Source: Micromonospora fulviviridis (GTDB lineage Bacteria; Actinomycetota; Actinomycetes; Mycobacteriales; Micromonosporaceae). From it: a stretch of DNA of 64,000 nt. The position numbers and the translations under genes were made by a program. Every line of letters starts with the position of its first letter. Positions within the stretch are counted from its first letter, which is position 1. Shown here one piece after another: positions 1 through 8,741 of the stretch. The stretch is from positions 1 through 64,000 of the forward strand of contig NZ_BMRA01000001.1 of NCBI RefSeq assembly GCF_014648395.1, written 5' to 3'. The notes below the pieces were generated by a model. The model was not told the origin of the DNA and made no database searches. It saw only the letters and a list, made by a program, of their open reading frames with translations.

Positions 1-172
1 ATGTACAACGACCGGCGGCCCACCATCATTCCGGGCCCGGCCACCCCGCCTCGCGGGGCGCCTTCCTCGGTCGTTCACCCGGATACAACGACGCCCACCC
101 GCCCGCCATTCCGCCAGTAGAGCGCCGGCGGCCACCCGGCGAAACGGACACCCCGCCCACGCCGGCCCGGCC

Positions 173-369
173 GGTCGAACGTCATGGGTGTATCCGGACC
201 TCGGTGACAGCCAATGACGCTCCATCCACGGCCCCCGTGCCCCGTCGATGGATCGGCATGGAGATATCCGGACCTCCGAGACCCATGACGTTCCACCCAA
301 CAGCCCCGCGCACCGCCGGTGGAACGCCATGGAGGTATCCCGGCCCCGGAGACATACATGGCGTTCCAC
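173..369. repeat. Three tandem copies of a ~52-bp palindromic unit
   Basis: Three related units lie at 173-227, 248-298 and 319-369, with start-to-start spacing of 71-75 bp. The third is a perfect 13-bp inverted repeat: GTGGAACGCCATG at 319-331 and CATGGCGTTCCAC at 357-369, separated by 25 nt. The first two are degenerate copies that share a central TATCCGGACCTC core and the outer GACGTTCCAC-like arms. The inter-unit sequence is not conserved. The layout resembles clustered repetitive extragenic palindromes. The function is unknown. Confidence 0.7.
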
Positions 370-464
370 TCACCGGCTGAGGCCGCGCCCGAAGCGGACA
401 TTCACCCCAAAACCCGCGATCAACCCTGGACCGCCGACCCCGCACCCGGCCCACCCGCTCGGCC

Positions 465-535
465 CCTTTGCTCTGCTGCCACGGACGCAACACCCCGAGA
501 CCTCCCCCGTTGCGTGGAGGGCTGCAGAGCAAAGG
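465..535. repeat. 71-nt nested palindrome (REP-like hairpin)
   Basis: A perfect 12-bp inverted repeat flanks the element: CCTTTGCTCTGC at 465-476 and GCAGAGCAAAGG at 524-535. Inside it is a second inverted repeat, ACGCAAC at 485-491 and GTTGCGT at 509-515. This two-tier cruciform looks like a dispersed intergenic repeat rather than a simple terminator. I infer that it is a family found elsewhere in the genome; there is only one copy in this window. Confidence 0.6.
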
Positions 536-633
536 CGGTGACCGAGCACCTGCCACCCGTGCTGGAGGCGATCGGATCTGGTCCGTCCCGACCTGGCATC
601 AGGGCGGTCGGGGGCAGGGGCAGAGCTACAGGG

Positions 634-2586
634 TCAGCGGCGGCCGTGCCGGGCGCGGAGGTAGTCGGAGACGACGTACTCACCGAGGTCGTCGAGGTCC
701 GGCGTGAACATCCGACCCTTGGAGCGGCGGGCCACCGCGTCCACGAAGCGGCGCAGGCCCGGGTCGTCGCCGAGCATGAACAGGTTGAGCGTGGCGCCGT
801 ACCGGGTCAGCTTGTCCACCTCGCGGATGGTCGCCTCGATGGTCTCCGGCAGCGGCGGCCAGTGGAAGTACGCCTCGCCGTCGGACGGGTCGAGGTGGGC
901 GGTGGGCTCGCCGTCGGTGACCACCAGCACCACCGGCTCGGCGCCGGGGTGCCGGCGCAGGTGCCGCCCGGCCAGCCGCAGCGCGTGCTGGAGGTTGGTG
1001 CCCTGCTCCATGTCCGGCTCCACGGCGGCCAGCTCCTGCTGGGTCAGCGGCACGGCCTCCCGGCCGAATCCGATGATCTGCAGGGCGTCCTGGGGGAAGC
1101 GGGTCGCCATCAGGTGCGACAGCGCCAGGGCCGTCTGCTTCATGGGGCCCCAGCGCCCCTGCGAGATCATCGAGTACGACAGGTCGACGCAGAGCGCCAC
1201 CGCCGCCGACGCCCGCCGCTCGGTCTCCATCACCTCGAAGTCCTCGACCGCGAGCTGCACCGGCACCCCGGGGCCGGCCCGGCGTACCGCGCGGGTGAGG
1301 GTGCGGACCACGTCGAGGGGCTGCTCGTCGCCGTACTCCCACTGCCGGGAGGCGCCGCTCACCTCGCCGGCCGCGCCCGCGGAGCGCAGGTCGTGCTGAC
1401 CGCGCGGTCCGGCGGTCAGGTCGGCGAAGACCCGGCGCAGGGCGGTGCCGGCGAGCCGGCGCAACGCCTTCGGGCTGAGCGTCAGCCCTTCGGCGTCCCG
1501 GGTCACCCAGCCCTGCCGGCGCAGCTCACGCTCAAGTTCCCGCAGCCGGCGTACGTCGTCGGCGGCGTCCCGGCCCAGCGTCCGGGCGACCGCCTCGACG
1601 TCGACGTCGTCCAGGGTGGCGCCGGGCTGGTCCTGGTCGAGGGAGTCGAGCAGCTCGTCCAGTTCGGCGATCTCGCCGAGCGCGCCGGTGGCCTCGCCGT
1701 AGCCGAGCGGCTGCTCGCCCCGGACCCGCTCGCCGCGCTGCCAGTTCAGGTCGGGGCGCAGCGACCGCAGGTGGGCGTCCAGCTGGGACAGTTCCCCGGC
1801 CAACTGCTCGCCGAGGGACTGGCGCATGAGCCCGGCCAGTTCCTCACGCTGCCGGTCCGACAGCGACCGCATCAGTCGCTCCCCGGCCGCCGACCGGCGG
1901 GCCAGCACGTCGATCAGCTCGTCGACGTCCTTCGGCTGCTCCGGGAAGAACTGGCCGTGCCGGCGCATGAACTCGGCGAACGCGTCGGTGGTGTCCTCGG
2001 ACCGGGCGTGCCGGGCGAGCAGGTCGTTGAGGTCGCGCATCATCTCGGCGAGCTGCTGCTGGGCGGCGGGGTCGGCGGCGGCCCGCGCCGCGTCGCGCAG
2101 CCCGGCGAAGCGCTGTTCCAGCACGTCGCCGCGCAGCCCGTCGAGGATCCGCTGGTACGTCTGCCGCGCCTCGTCGCTGGCCCAGTCGTATCCGGACAGC
2201 TCCTCGACGGCCCGGGCGGTCGAGCGGGGCAGGTTGTCCAGCACCGCCTCGGCGAAGCGGGCGGCGTCGCCGTCGCGCCCGCGCAGCTCCTCCCGCTCGG
2301 CGGCGACAGCCTGGTCGAGCAGGGCCTGAGCGCGGGTCACCGCGCCGTCCAGGTCGCCCCGGCGCAGCGCCTCCCGCCGCAACCGGCGGGCCCGGGCGGC
2401 CAGGTCGTCCAGGCCGCCGCGCCCCTGGGGGCCGCGCCGCAACAGGTCGCGCAACGCCTCCCGCAGGCTGCCGCCGGCGAGGACCTCCGAGCCGACCGCG
2501 TCCACGGCGGCACGTACGTCGTACGGCGGGGCGAGCGGGTCGGGCCCGCCGCGCCACTGCCCGTACCGGAAACGGTTGCCGGCCAC
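634..2586 (-). CDS. VWA-domain protein, partner of MoxR-like ATPase
   Basis: This 650-residue protein has a long charged, helical N-terminal part rich in Arg, Asp and Leu. A C-terminal von Willebrand factor A domain starts near residue 455. Its metal-binding MIDAS residues are visible: D468-x-S470-x-S472, T530 in GTNLQ, and D558 in TDGEPT. No signal peptide or membrane segment is seen, so it should be cytoplasmic. The gene starts 2 bp after the stop of the AAA ATPase gene (2589-4034), so the two are cotranscribed. AAA ATPase plus VWA pairs generally act as chaperone-like complexes that remodel or insert cofactors into partner proteins. The substrate here is not evident. Confidence 0.85.
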   Translation of the reverse strand: MAGNRFRYGQWRGGPDPLAPPYDVRAAVDAVGSEVLAGGSLREALRDLLRRGPQGRGGLDDLAARARRLRREALRRGDLDGAVTRAQALLDQAVAAEREELRGRDGDAARFAEAVLDNLPRSTARAVEELSGYDWASDEARQTYQRILDGLRGDVLEQRFAGLRDAARAAADPAAQQQLAEMMRDLNDLLARHARSEDTTDAFAEFMRRHGQFFPEQPKDVDELIDVLARRSAAGERLMRSLSDRQREELAGLMRQSLGEQLAGELSQLDAHLRSLRPDLNWQRGERVRGEQPLGYGEATGALGEIAELDELLDSLDQDQPGATLDDVDVEAVARTLGRDAADDVRRLRELERELRRQGWVTRDAEGLTLSPKALRRLAGTALRRVFADLTAGPRGQHDLRSAGAAGEVSGASRQWEYGDEQPLDVVRTLTRAVRRAGPGVPVQLAVEDFEVMETERRASAAVALCVDLSYSMISQGRWGPMKQTALALSHLMATRFPQDALQIIGFGREAVPLTQQELAAVEPDMEQGTNLQHALRLAGRHLRRHPGAEPVVLVVTDGEPTAHLDPSDGEAYFHWPPLPETIEATIREVDKLTRYGATLNLFMLGDDPGLRRFVDAVARRSKGRMFTPDLDDLGEYVVSDYLRARHGRR

Positions 2587-2588
2587 GG

Positions 2589-4034
2589 TCAGCCCCGGCC
2601 GCCGTAGACGGTGCGCCCGGACTCGGTGACGTCCTTGCCCAGCCGGCGGGTGAGGTGCAGCCCTTCCAGGACGAACTCGATCCCGGCGGCGGCCTCCTCG
2701 GGGGTGGGCGCGTCGCCGAGGCCGAGCCGGTCGAGCACCTTGGCCAGCCCGGGCACGGTGCCGACCTGGCGCAGCAGATCGGCCGAGGCGACCAGCTCGC
2801 CGGTCTCGATCTCGCCGCCCTCGGCGACCAGCGCCGTGAACCCGGAGAGATCCAGCCCGGCCAGCCGGGCCCGGAACGTCTCGGCGGTGGCGGTCCGCAG
2901 CAGGTGGGCGAGGACCTCGATCTCCCGCCCCTCCTCACCGCTCTCGAACTCGACCTTGCCACGCAGCGTGGAGGTCACCGAGACGGCGTCGCCGACCCGG
3001 GCGACCGGGGCCTCGTGGGCGGCGGTGGCGAGCAGGCCGGCGCGGCGCAGCGCGGCGGCGGCGACGGTCTCCGCGGCGGCGATGGCGAACCGGGCGGAGA
3101 CGCCGGAGCGCGGGTCCACCGACGGCGACTCCCGGACGGCGCGGGCGAACCGGGCGAGCACCTCCAGCACGTGCTCGGGGACGGTGGCGACCAAATCGGC
3201 CTCCTGCCGGATCAGCTCCAGCTCCAGCTCCAGGTCGAGCGGGTAGTGGGTACGGATCTCCGCGCCGAAGCGGTCCTTGAGCGGGGTGATGATCCGGCCC
3301 CGGTTGGTGTAGTCCTCCGGGTTGGCGCTGGCCACCAGGAGCAGGTCCAGCGGCAGCCGGAGCTGGTAGCCACGGACCTGGATGTCGCGCTCCTCGAGCA
3401 CGTTGAGCAGCGCCACCTGGATCCGTTCGGCCAGGTCGGGCAGCTCGTTGACGGCGAAGACGCCCCGGTTGGTGCGCGGCACCAGTCCGAAGTGGATGGT
3501 CTCCGGGTCGCCGAGGGTACGCCCCTGGGCGAGCCGGACCGGGTCGACGTCGCCGATGAGGTCGCCGACGCTGGTGTCCGGGGTGGCCAGCTTCTCGCCG
3601 TAGCGCATCGAGCGGTGCAGCCAGCCGATCGGCAGGTCGTCGCCGCGCTCGGCGACCAGGGCGCGGGACGCCGGGGTGAGCGGGTGCATGGGGTGCTCGT
3701 TGAGCACCGAGCCGGGGATCACCGGGGTCCACTCGTCGAGCAGCGCGCCGAGCGAGCGGATGAGGCGGGTCTTGCCCTGGCCGCGCTCGCCGAGCAGCAC
3801 CATGTCGTGGCCGGCGAGCAGCGCCCGCTCGACCTCGGGCAGCACCGTGTCCTGGTAGCCGACGATGCCGGGGAAGCGCTCCTCGCCGGCGCGCATCCGG
3901 GCGAGGAGGTTGTCGCGGAGCTCCTGCTTGACCGTGCGGTAGTGATGTCCGGACGCCCGCAGTTCGCCGAGCGTGCCGGGCAGGTCGGCGGGCGGGACCG
4001 GGGGAACCTGGTTGGGCGCAGTCACCCGACCCAC
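2589..4034 (-). CDS. MoxR/Mg-chelatase-like AAA ATPase
   Basis: This 481-residue cytoplasmic AAA+ ATPase has Walker A GERGQGKT at residues 82-89. A Walker B-like segment follows (VFAVNELPD), where the usual Asp-Glu is replaced by Asn-Glu. A sensor-1-type Asn lies in LLVASANPED. It belongs to the group often labelled magnesium chelatase or sigma-54-interacting ATPase in actinomycetes, but lacks the domains of a true sigma-54 activator. The GTG start at 4034 is followed three codons later by another possible GTG. The downstream VWA gene is spaced by 2 bp, supporting an ATPase/VWA complex. This is a separate module from the MoxR/DUF58 operon at 46006-48302. Confidence 0.85.
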   Translation of the reverse strand: MGRVTAPNQVPPVPPADLPGTLGELRASGHHYRTVKQELRDNLLARMRAGEERFPGIVGYQDTVLPEVERALLAGHDMVLLGERGQGKTRLIRSLGALLDEWTPVIPGSVLNEHPMHPLTPASRALVAERGDDLPIGWLHRSMRYGEKLATPDTSVGDLIGDVDPVRLAQGRTLGDPETIHFGLVPRTNRGVFAVNELPDLAERIQVALLNVLEERDIQVRGYQLRLPLDLLLVASANPEDYTNRGRIITPLKDRFGAEIRTHYPLDLELELELIRQEADLVATVPEHVLEVLARFARAVRESPSVDPRSGVSARFAIAAAETVAAAALRRAGLLATAAHEAPVARVGDAVSVTSTLRGKVEFESGEEGREIEVLAHLLRTATAETFRARLAGLDLSGFTALVAEGGEIETGELVASADLLRQVGTVPGLAKVLDRLGLGDAPTPEEAAAGIEFVLEGLHLTRRLGKDVTESGRTVYGGRG

Positions 4035-4082
4035 GCTATCTCGGCCGGGTGACCGCGCGCCGCCTTCCGGACGGCCGGATCG

Positions 4083-5177
4083 TCACGGACGGGGAACGGG
4101 CCGCCCGCAGCGGGCGCAGGCGCCCCGGCGCCGCAGGTGGTACGCCAGGGTGGCCGCCCCGAGCGCGACGCCCCAGAGGGGCCAGAGCAGCATCGGCGCG
4201 GAGGCCAGGCTGAACTCGTGCCCGATCTGCCAGAACTCCGGCTTGGTGAGCAGCCCCAGGGTGGCCGCCGTCACCGACAGCGCGACCAGCGTCGCGGGGA
4301 CGACCGCCAGCCGGATCGGCACCCGCCGGCCGGCCAGCCCCGGCAGCCACCGGGGGAACCGCTCGCCCCAGGGGCGGACCAGCCCGAGGGTGAGGATCGC
4401 CCCGACGGTGGCGAACGCGCCCAGCCCGGCACCGGCCCAGACGAGCCCGGTCTCCCGCATCTCGGCGAGGAAGTCCTGGGGGATGCCCAGCGGGATGCCG
4501 GCCGCCCAGGCGAACCGGGTGACCGCGTAGGCGAAGGGGATCACTGCGGCGGTGTACGCGGCCCAGCGTCCCCAGCGGGCGGCCGAGGCGGGCGAGGTCC
4601 AGCCCCGCTCGTCGTCGTCCCGACCGCAGGCCGGGCAGGCGCCGACGGTACGCCGCTGCCACAGCAGCAGTGCCCCGGCCAGCAGGACGCCGCCCACGAG
4701 GGCGGCGCACCGGGCCGCCAGCGGCCAGTCGAAGACCTGCCCGTAGTCGACCGGCGGCCAGCCGAACGGCGCGCCGATGATCAGCATGGGCAGGTAGCCG
4801 AGCACGACCAGCACCCGGGCGTCCGGGACGACCACGGTCAGCGCGAAGACGACCGCCCAGCCGTAGCCGAGCAGCAGCACGCGGGGCAGGCCGGGACGGC
4901 GTACCGTCGCCGGGCCGCTCATGGCGAGCGCCGCGACCGCCGCGAGCAGCAGCACCCCGGCGAAGAGGGGTGCGCCGGCGTCCACGGGGACCAGCCGGAG
5001 CAGGCTGACGTCGCCGCCGTGCGGGTCGTTGGCGCCGAATGGGTAGCCGGCGCCGGTCAGTGTCGAGACCAGGGCGAGCACGCCCCAGCCGCCGAGCCAG
5101 GCGGCGGCGAGCGGGGCGGCCAGGTCGAGCCGGGTCCGGGTGGCCCGACGGGGTGGGGAAACGGTTGTTGTCGTCAT
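4083..5177 (-). CDS. Polytopic membrane protein with two CxxC motifs (duplicated halves)
   Basis: The protein has 364 residues and about nine hydrophobic segments. Each half ends in a similar cysteine motif after a membrane helix and a basic patch: CPACGR at C181/C184 and CARCGR at C354/C357. This suggests an internal duplication with a period of about 173 residues. The paired cysteines could form one zinc site or a redox pair on the cytoplasmic face. I do not recognise the family. The ATG start is preceded by a GAGG. It lies 72 bp downstream of the response regulator gene and 48 bp upstream of the ATPase gene, on the same strand, so it may belong to either transcript. Confidence 0.7.
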   Translation of the reverse strand: MTTTTVSPPRRATRTRLDLAAPLAAAWLGGWGVLALVSTLTGAGYPFGANDPHGGDVSLLRLVPVDAGAPLFAGVLLLAAVAALAMSGPATVRRPGLPRVLLLGYGWAVVFALTVVVPDARVLVVLGYLPMLIIGAPFGWPPVDYGQVFDWPLAARCAALVGGVLLAGALLLWQRRTVGACPACGRDDDERGWTSPASAARWGRWAAYTAAVIPFAYAVTRFAWAAGIPLGIPQDFLAEMRETGLVWAGAGLGAFATVGAILTLGLVRPWGERFPRWLPGLAGRRVPIRLAVVPATLVALSVTAATLGLLTKPEFWQIGHEFSLASAPMLLWPLWGVALGAATLAYHLRRRGACARCGRPVPRP

Positions 5178-5249
5178 GACCTCAGCCTCGGCCGGCCGGG
5201 CCCCGGATCCCTCCCGCGCCGGGGTGGACCGTCTCCCCCGCGCGAGGGG

Positions 5250-5900
5250 TCAGCCGGTCGGCACCACGAAACCCGACTCGTACGCGGCGATCACCGCCTG
5301 GGTCCGGTCGCGCACGCCGAGCTTGGCCAGCACGTTGCCGACGTGCGTCTTGACCGTCTCCACGCCGACCACCAGCCGGTCGGCGATCTCCGGGTTGGAC
5401 AGCCCGGCGGCCATCAACCGCAGCACCTCGGCCTCCCGCTCGGTGAGCCGGGCCGCCCGCAGCCCGTCGGAGCCCCGGCCGCCGTACGCGCCGACGAGCT
5501 GGCGGATCGCCGCCGGGAAGAGCAGCGACTCGCCGGCCGCCACCACCCGGATCGCCTCCACCACCTCGGCCGGGCGGGCCCGCTTGAGCAGGAAGCCGCT
5601 GGCTCCGGCGCGCAGCGCCTCGTAGACGTACTCGTCGTTGGCGAACGTGGTGACCACCAGGACGCGGGGCGGGTCGGCGGACGCGGCCAGCAGCCGCCGG
5701 GTGGCCTGGATGCCGTCGATGGCCGGCATCCGGACGTCCATGAGCACCACCCGCGGGCGCAGCCGGGCCACCAGCGACGGCACCTCGGCGCCGTCCGCGG
5801 CTTCGCCGACCACCCGCAGGTCGGGCTGGGCGTCCACGATCGCCCGCAGGCCGACCCGGATCAGCTCGTCGTCGTCGACGATCAGCACGTCGATGGTCAT
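5250..5900 (-). CDS. NarL/LuxR-family response regulator
   Basis: This is a 216-residue DNA-binding regulator. The receiver domain (1-120) has the acidic pocket at D9-D11, the phospho-acceptor D55 in VVLMDVRMPA, the switch Thr in VVTTFAND and K106. The C-terminal LuxR-type helix-turn-helix lies at about 150-205 and contains the characteristic LTEREAEVLRLMAAGLSN. The start overlaps the stop of the upstream sensor kinase by 4 bp (ATGA), so the pair is translationally coupled and certainly a cognate system. Targets are unknown. The downstream membrane protein gene is a candidate by position only. Confidence 0.93.
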   Translation of the reverse strand: MTIDVLIVDDDELIRVGLRAIVDAQPDLRVVGEAADGAEVPSLVARLRPRVVLMDVRMPAIDGIQATRRLLAASADPPRVLVVTTFANDEYVYEALRAGASGFLLKRARPAEVVEAIRVVAAGESLLFPAAIRQLVGAYGGRGSDGLRAARLTEREAEVLRLMAAGLSNPEIADRLVVGVETVKTHVGNVLAKLGVRDRTQAVIAAYESGFVVPTG

Positions 5901-7147
5901 CCGGTCTCCTCCCTCGGCGCCGGCAGGGTGGCCCGTACCCGCCAGCGGTCGCCCTCCGGCCCGGCGGTGAGCTGCCCGCCGAGCAGCAGCACCCGCTCCC
6001 GCATGCCGTCGAGGCCGCGCCCGCCGCCACCCGGCCCGGTGGTGCCGCGCAGCCCGTTGACCACCTCGATCTCCAGACGACCATCGGGTACGGCCACCCG
6101 CAGCCGCACCGGCCCCCGGCCGTGCCGGACCGCGTTGGTGAGCCCCTCCTGGACGATCCGGTAGCCCTCCCGGGACACCACGGCGGGCAGGTCGCGCAGC
6201 GCCCCGCTGATCCGGGGCTCCACCTCCAGGCCGGCGGCCCGGGTGTCGGCGACCAGCCGGTCCAGCCCGTCGAGGGTGGCCTGCGGCGCGGTGGGGGCGG
6301 GCGCCCGCCCGTCCTCGGTCTCCCGGAGCAGCCCGAGCACGTGGTCCAGGTCGTCCATCGCGCGGCGGCTGGTCTCCTCGATGGCGCGCAGGGCCCGCCG
6401 GGTGAACTCCGGGTCGGTGTCGAGCAGCTCGCGGGCGGCGCCGGCCTGGAGGGTCGCCACGGTGAGCGCGTGCCCCACCGAGTCGTGCAGCTCGCGGGCC
6501 AGCCGGTTGCGCTCGGCCAGCCGCGCCGACCGGGCCTCCAGGGCGGCGATCCGCTCGGCCTGGGCCGGGCCGAGCAGCACCGGGGCCATGGAGGCGGCGA
6601 GCGCGCCGAGCCCGGCGACCGCGTACCCGAGCGCGACCAGCAGGGCCAGCCCGGCCAGTCCCGCCGCGACCGGGTGGCCCGGGCCGAACGCGCCGAAGCC
6701 GTCCTCGGGGGCGACGCCGGTGTCGACGCCGGCCAGCCCGGCGACGAAGACCAGCGCCATGGGGAACGCGCTGATCGCGGCGAACAGCACGAGGCCGCCG
6801 GTGAGCAGGTGCAGGGCGATCCAGAGCGCGGCGCGCAGCCGGGTCTCCCGATCGATCCGGTGGCCCGGGGCGGGCTCGGGCAGGTCGACCGCGAGCAGCG
6901 CCCGGGCGGCGGCGATCTCCAGCGCCCGGCTGCCGGCGAGGAACACCGGCACGGCGGCGAGCACCGCGGCGACCAGCAGCAGGCCGGCGCCGATCGGGCG
7001 GGGCACGTCGTCGTTGCCGAGCAGCTGCGCGAACGCCGCGGCGAGCAGCGCGTACGGCAGGACGAGCACCCCGCCGAGGAGCAGGAACACGGCGCGCCGC
7101 CAGGTGCTCCCGCGCACCAGCGGCGCCAGTACGCCCGGGACCGTCAC
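5897..7147 (-). CDS. NarL-type sensor histidine kinase (HisKA_3)
   Basis: This 416-residue membrane kinase has an N-terminal half with about five hydrophobic helices and no large extracellular sensor domain. A short coiled linker follows, then the HisKA_3 dimerisation domain with the phospho-accepting H221 in ELHDSVGHALT. The HATPase_c domain shows an N-box (EGLTNAVRHG) and a G-box (GRGLDGMRERV). The start is GTG. With almost no extracytoplasmic loop it probably senses within or at the membrane. It forms a two-component pair with the overlapping response regulator. Confidence 0.92.
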   Translation of the reverse strand: MTVPGVLAPLVRGSTWRRAVFLLLGGVLVLPYALLAAAFAQLLGNDDVPRPIGAGLLLVAAVLAAVPVFLAGSRALEIAAARALLAVDLPEPAPGHRIDRETRLRAALWIALHLLTGGLVLFAAISAFPMALVFVAGLAGVDTGVAPEDGFGAFGPGHPVAAGLAGLALLVALGYAVAGLGALAASMAPVLLGPAQAERIAALEARSARLAERNRLARELHDSVGHALTVATLQAGAARELLDTDPEFTRRALRAIEETSRRAMDDLDHVLGLLRETEDGRAPAPTAPQATLDGLDRLVADTRAAGLEVEPRISGALRDLPAVVSREGYRIVQEGLTNAVRHGRGPVRLRVAVPDGRLEIEVVNGLRGTTGPGGGGRGLDGMRERVLLLGGQLTAGPEGDRWRVRATLPAPREETG

Positions 7148-7204
7148 CCGGCCATTCTGCCGCCGGGAACGGCCCGCCGACTCCCCCGCGACGGGGAGAT
7201 CGGG

Positions 7205-7702
7205 TCAGCGGTGGTCCTGGACGTACTTCTCCGGGTCCTTGTCGCGGAAGGGCAGGTTGCGCCCGTTCTTGTGCTCGCCGTAGAACTTCAGCCAGCGCGC
7301 CCCCAGCTCGGCCCGTAGCTCGACGCCGGCGTGCCGGCGGAAGTCGGGCAGCGCCTCGTCCTCCTCCTCGGCCAGGTGTTCGCTGTTCTCCCGGCGGGCC
7401 CGCCAGACCGCGGCCCACCAGGCGTCCGAGCCGACCTCGTGCAGCTTCGACTCGGCGATGGCGTCGCGGATCTTGTTGTGGTCGCCGATGGCGTCCTCGG
7501 TCTCCTCCGCGCCGTCGTCGCCGTGCCGGACCAGGTGCGGGTAGAGGATGGCCTCCTCGGCCTCGGCATGGATGTCCAGGTGCAGGGCGAGCGCCTCCCA
7601 GACGGCCAGCAGCTCGGCCGGGTCGCGGGCGTCGTCGAGCCGGGCGAAGCCGCGGCGGAAGGCGGCGTGGTCGTCGAGGATCAGTGCGGTGATGTCGTCC
7701 AT
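7205..7702 (-). CDS. Hemerythrin HHE cation-binding domain protein
   Basis: This 165-residue cytoplasmic four-helix protein has the spaced His/Glu ligands expected for a di-iron site: DDH near the N-terminus, HLDIHAEAEEAILYPH, GDHNKIRD, and a later EHLAEEEDEALPDF. Bacterial hemerythrin-like proteins bind O2, NO or iron, or act in oxidative and nitrosative stress. No fused signalling domain is present. The gene lies 5 bp after the aldo/keto reductase gene and 57 bp before the sensor kinase gene, on the same strand. The ATG at 7702 is preceded by a GGTGACC-type ribosome binding site. Confidence 0.88.
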   Translation of the reverse strand: MDDITALILDDHAAFRRGFARLDDARDPAELLAVWEALALHLDIHAEAEEAILYPHLVRHGDDGAEETEDAIGDHNKIRDAIAESKLHEVGSDAWWAAVWRARRENSEHLAEEEDEALPDFRRHAGVELRAELGARWLKFYGEHKNGRNLPFRDKDPEKYVQDHR

Positions 7703-7707
7703 GGTGG

Positions 7708-8676
7708 TCACCTCCCGGTGCGGGCGCGGATCAGCTTGGGTACGGCGGCCAGCCCGGTGATCGGGCGGAACGCGTGGGCGGCGGTGACCAGTGCGGCGTA
7801 CTCGTCGTCGGCCAGGTCGATCTCGGCGGCGGCGGCGTTGCGCTCCATCTGCTCCACCCCCGACGCGCCGGGGATGGCGACCACGTTGGGGTGGCGGAGC
7901 AGGTACGCCAGGGCGATCTGGCTGGGCGTGGCGTCGTGCGCGTCGGCCACCTCGCGCAGGGTGGCGATCAGCTCGGTGCCCCGCTCCAGGTTCTCCGGCA
8001 GGAAGTACGGGTTGGCCCGCCGCACCGCCCCGGTGGGCGGGTTCCGCGCGTCGTACCGGCCGGAGAGGAAGCCCTGCCCCAACGGGCTGTACGCGATGAC
8101 GATCCGGCCGGCCTGCTCCGCGTACGGAATGAGGTCCTTCTCGGGGCCGCGGTCGACCATGCTGTAGCGGACCTGGTTGCTCAGCACCCGGCGGCCCAGC
8201 GCGGCCTCGGCGAACCGCCAACGGCGCAGGCCGTAGTTGCTGACCCCGACCTCGCCGACCAGCCCGACGTCCTGGAGCGCGCGCATCCCGCGCATGGTGG
8301 TGGTGTCGGCGACCACCGGGTTGGGCTGGTGCACCTGGTAGAGGTCGAGGCCGGCGACGCCGAGCCGGGCGGCCGAGGCCACGGCCCGCTGCTGCACCAC
8401 CGGGGCGAGCGGCAACACCGGGAAGATCTTGCTGGCCACCACGACCTTGGCCCGGTCGTCGCCGAGCGCCGCGCCGAGGATGCGCTCGCTGCGGCCGAAG
8501 CCGTAGATCTCGGCGGTGTCGAAGAGCGTGACGCCCAGGTCGAGCGCGCGCCGGACGATCTGCGCGGCCCGCTGTTCGAAGTCCGGGCCGTAGCCCCACT
8601 CCCGCGAGCCGAACTGCCACGTGCCGAGGCCGATCTTGGAGATGGGCTTGGGGGTGTCGAGCGGGACGTAGCGCAT
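7708..8676 (-). CDS. Aldo/keto reductase
   Basis: This 322-residue TIM-barrel NADPH-dependent oxidoreductase has a visible catalytic tetrad. Asp and Tyr are in FDTAEIYGFGRSE, Lys is in VVVASKI and His is in YQVHQPNP. The C-terminal cofactor-binding region has IPGAS. I chose the ATG at 8676; an in-frame TTG at 8694 would add six residues. The substrate cannot be told from sequence. It precedes the hemerythrin gene by 5 bp, so the two are probably cotranscribed. A second, different aldo/keto reductase lies close by at 9221-10210 on the other strand. Confidence 0.88.
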   Translation of the reverse strand: MRYVPLDTPKPISKIGLGTWQFGSREWGYGPDFEQRAAQIVRRALDLGVTLFDTAEIYGFGRSERILGAALGDDRAKVVVASKIFPVLPLAPVVQQRAVASAARLGVAGLDLYQVHQPNPVVADTTTMRGMRALQDVGLVGEVGVSNYGLRRWRFAEAALGRRVLSNQVRYSMVDRGPEKDLIPYAEQAGRIVIAYSPLGQGFLSGRYDARNPPTGAVRRANPYFLPENLERGTELIATLREVADAHDATPSQIALAYLLRHPNVVAIPGASGVEQMERNAAAAEIDLADDEYAALVTAAHAFRPITGLAAVPKLIRARTGR

Positions 8677-8741
8677 GGACTCGAAGCTACCCAAGCCCGC
8701 AGGCCGGCATGCCCGTTCCGCCGTCCCGGCAGAATGGTCGG

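Larger units (their letters stand above)
1..633. other. Non-coding intergenic stretch rich in palindromic repeats
   Basis: No convincing gene lies here. The short reading frames have no recognisable domains, overlap one another, and are explained by high G+C. Two kinds of palindromic elements occupy the middle, at 173-369 and 465-535, and are listed separately. I see nothing specific in 1-172, 370-464 or 536-633. The VWA protein gene ends at 634 on the minus strand, so the right part of this stretch is its 3' flank. A run of palindromes just downstream of a minus-strand operon may serve in transcript ending, but no classical stem with a T-run is present. Confidence 0.6.

Noticed and set aside
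173..369. CRISPR array
   Set aside because: There are only three degenerate units, the spacers are about 20 nt, the units are long palindromes, and there are no cas genes.
319..2607. Long plus-strand open frame of about 760 codons
   Set aside because: It is the antisense of the VWA protein gene and has low-complexity Gly/Arg/Val/Gln-rich composition typical of high-G+C mirror frames. The minus-strand protein has clear MIDAS motifs.
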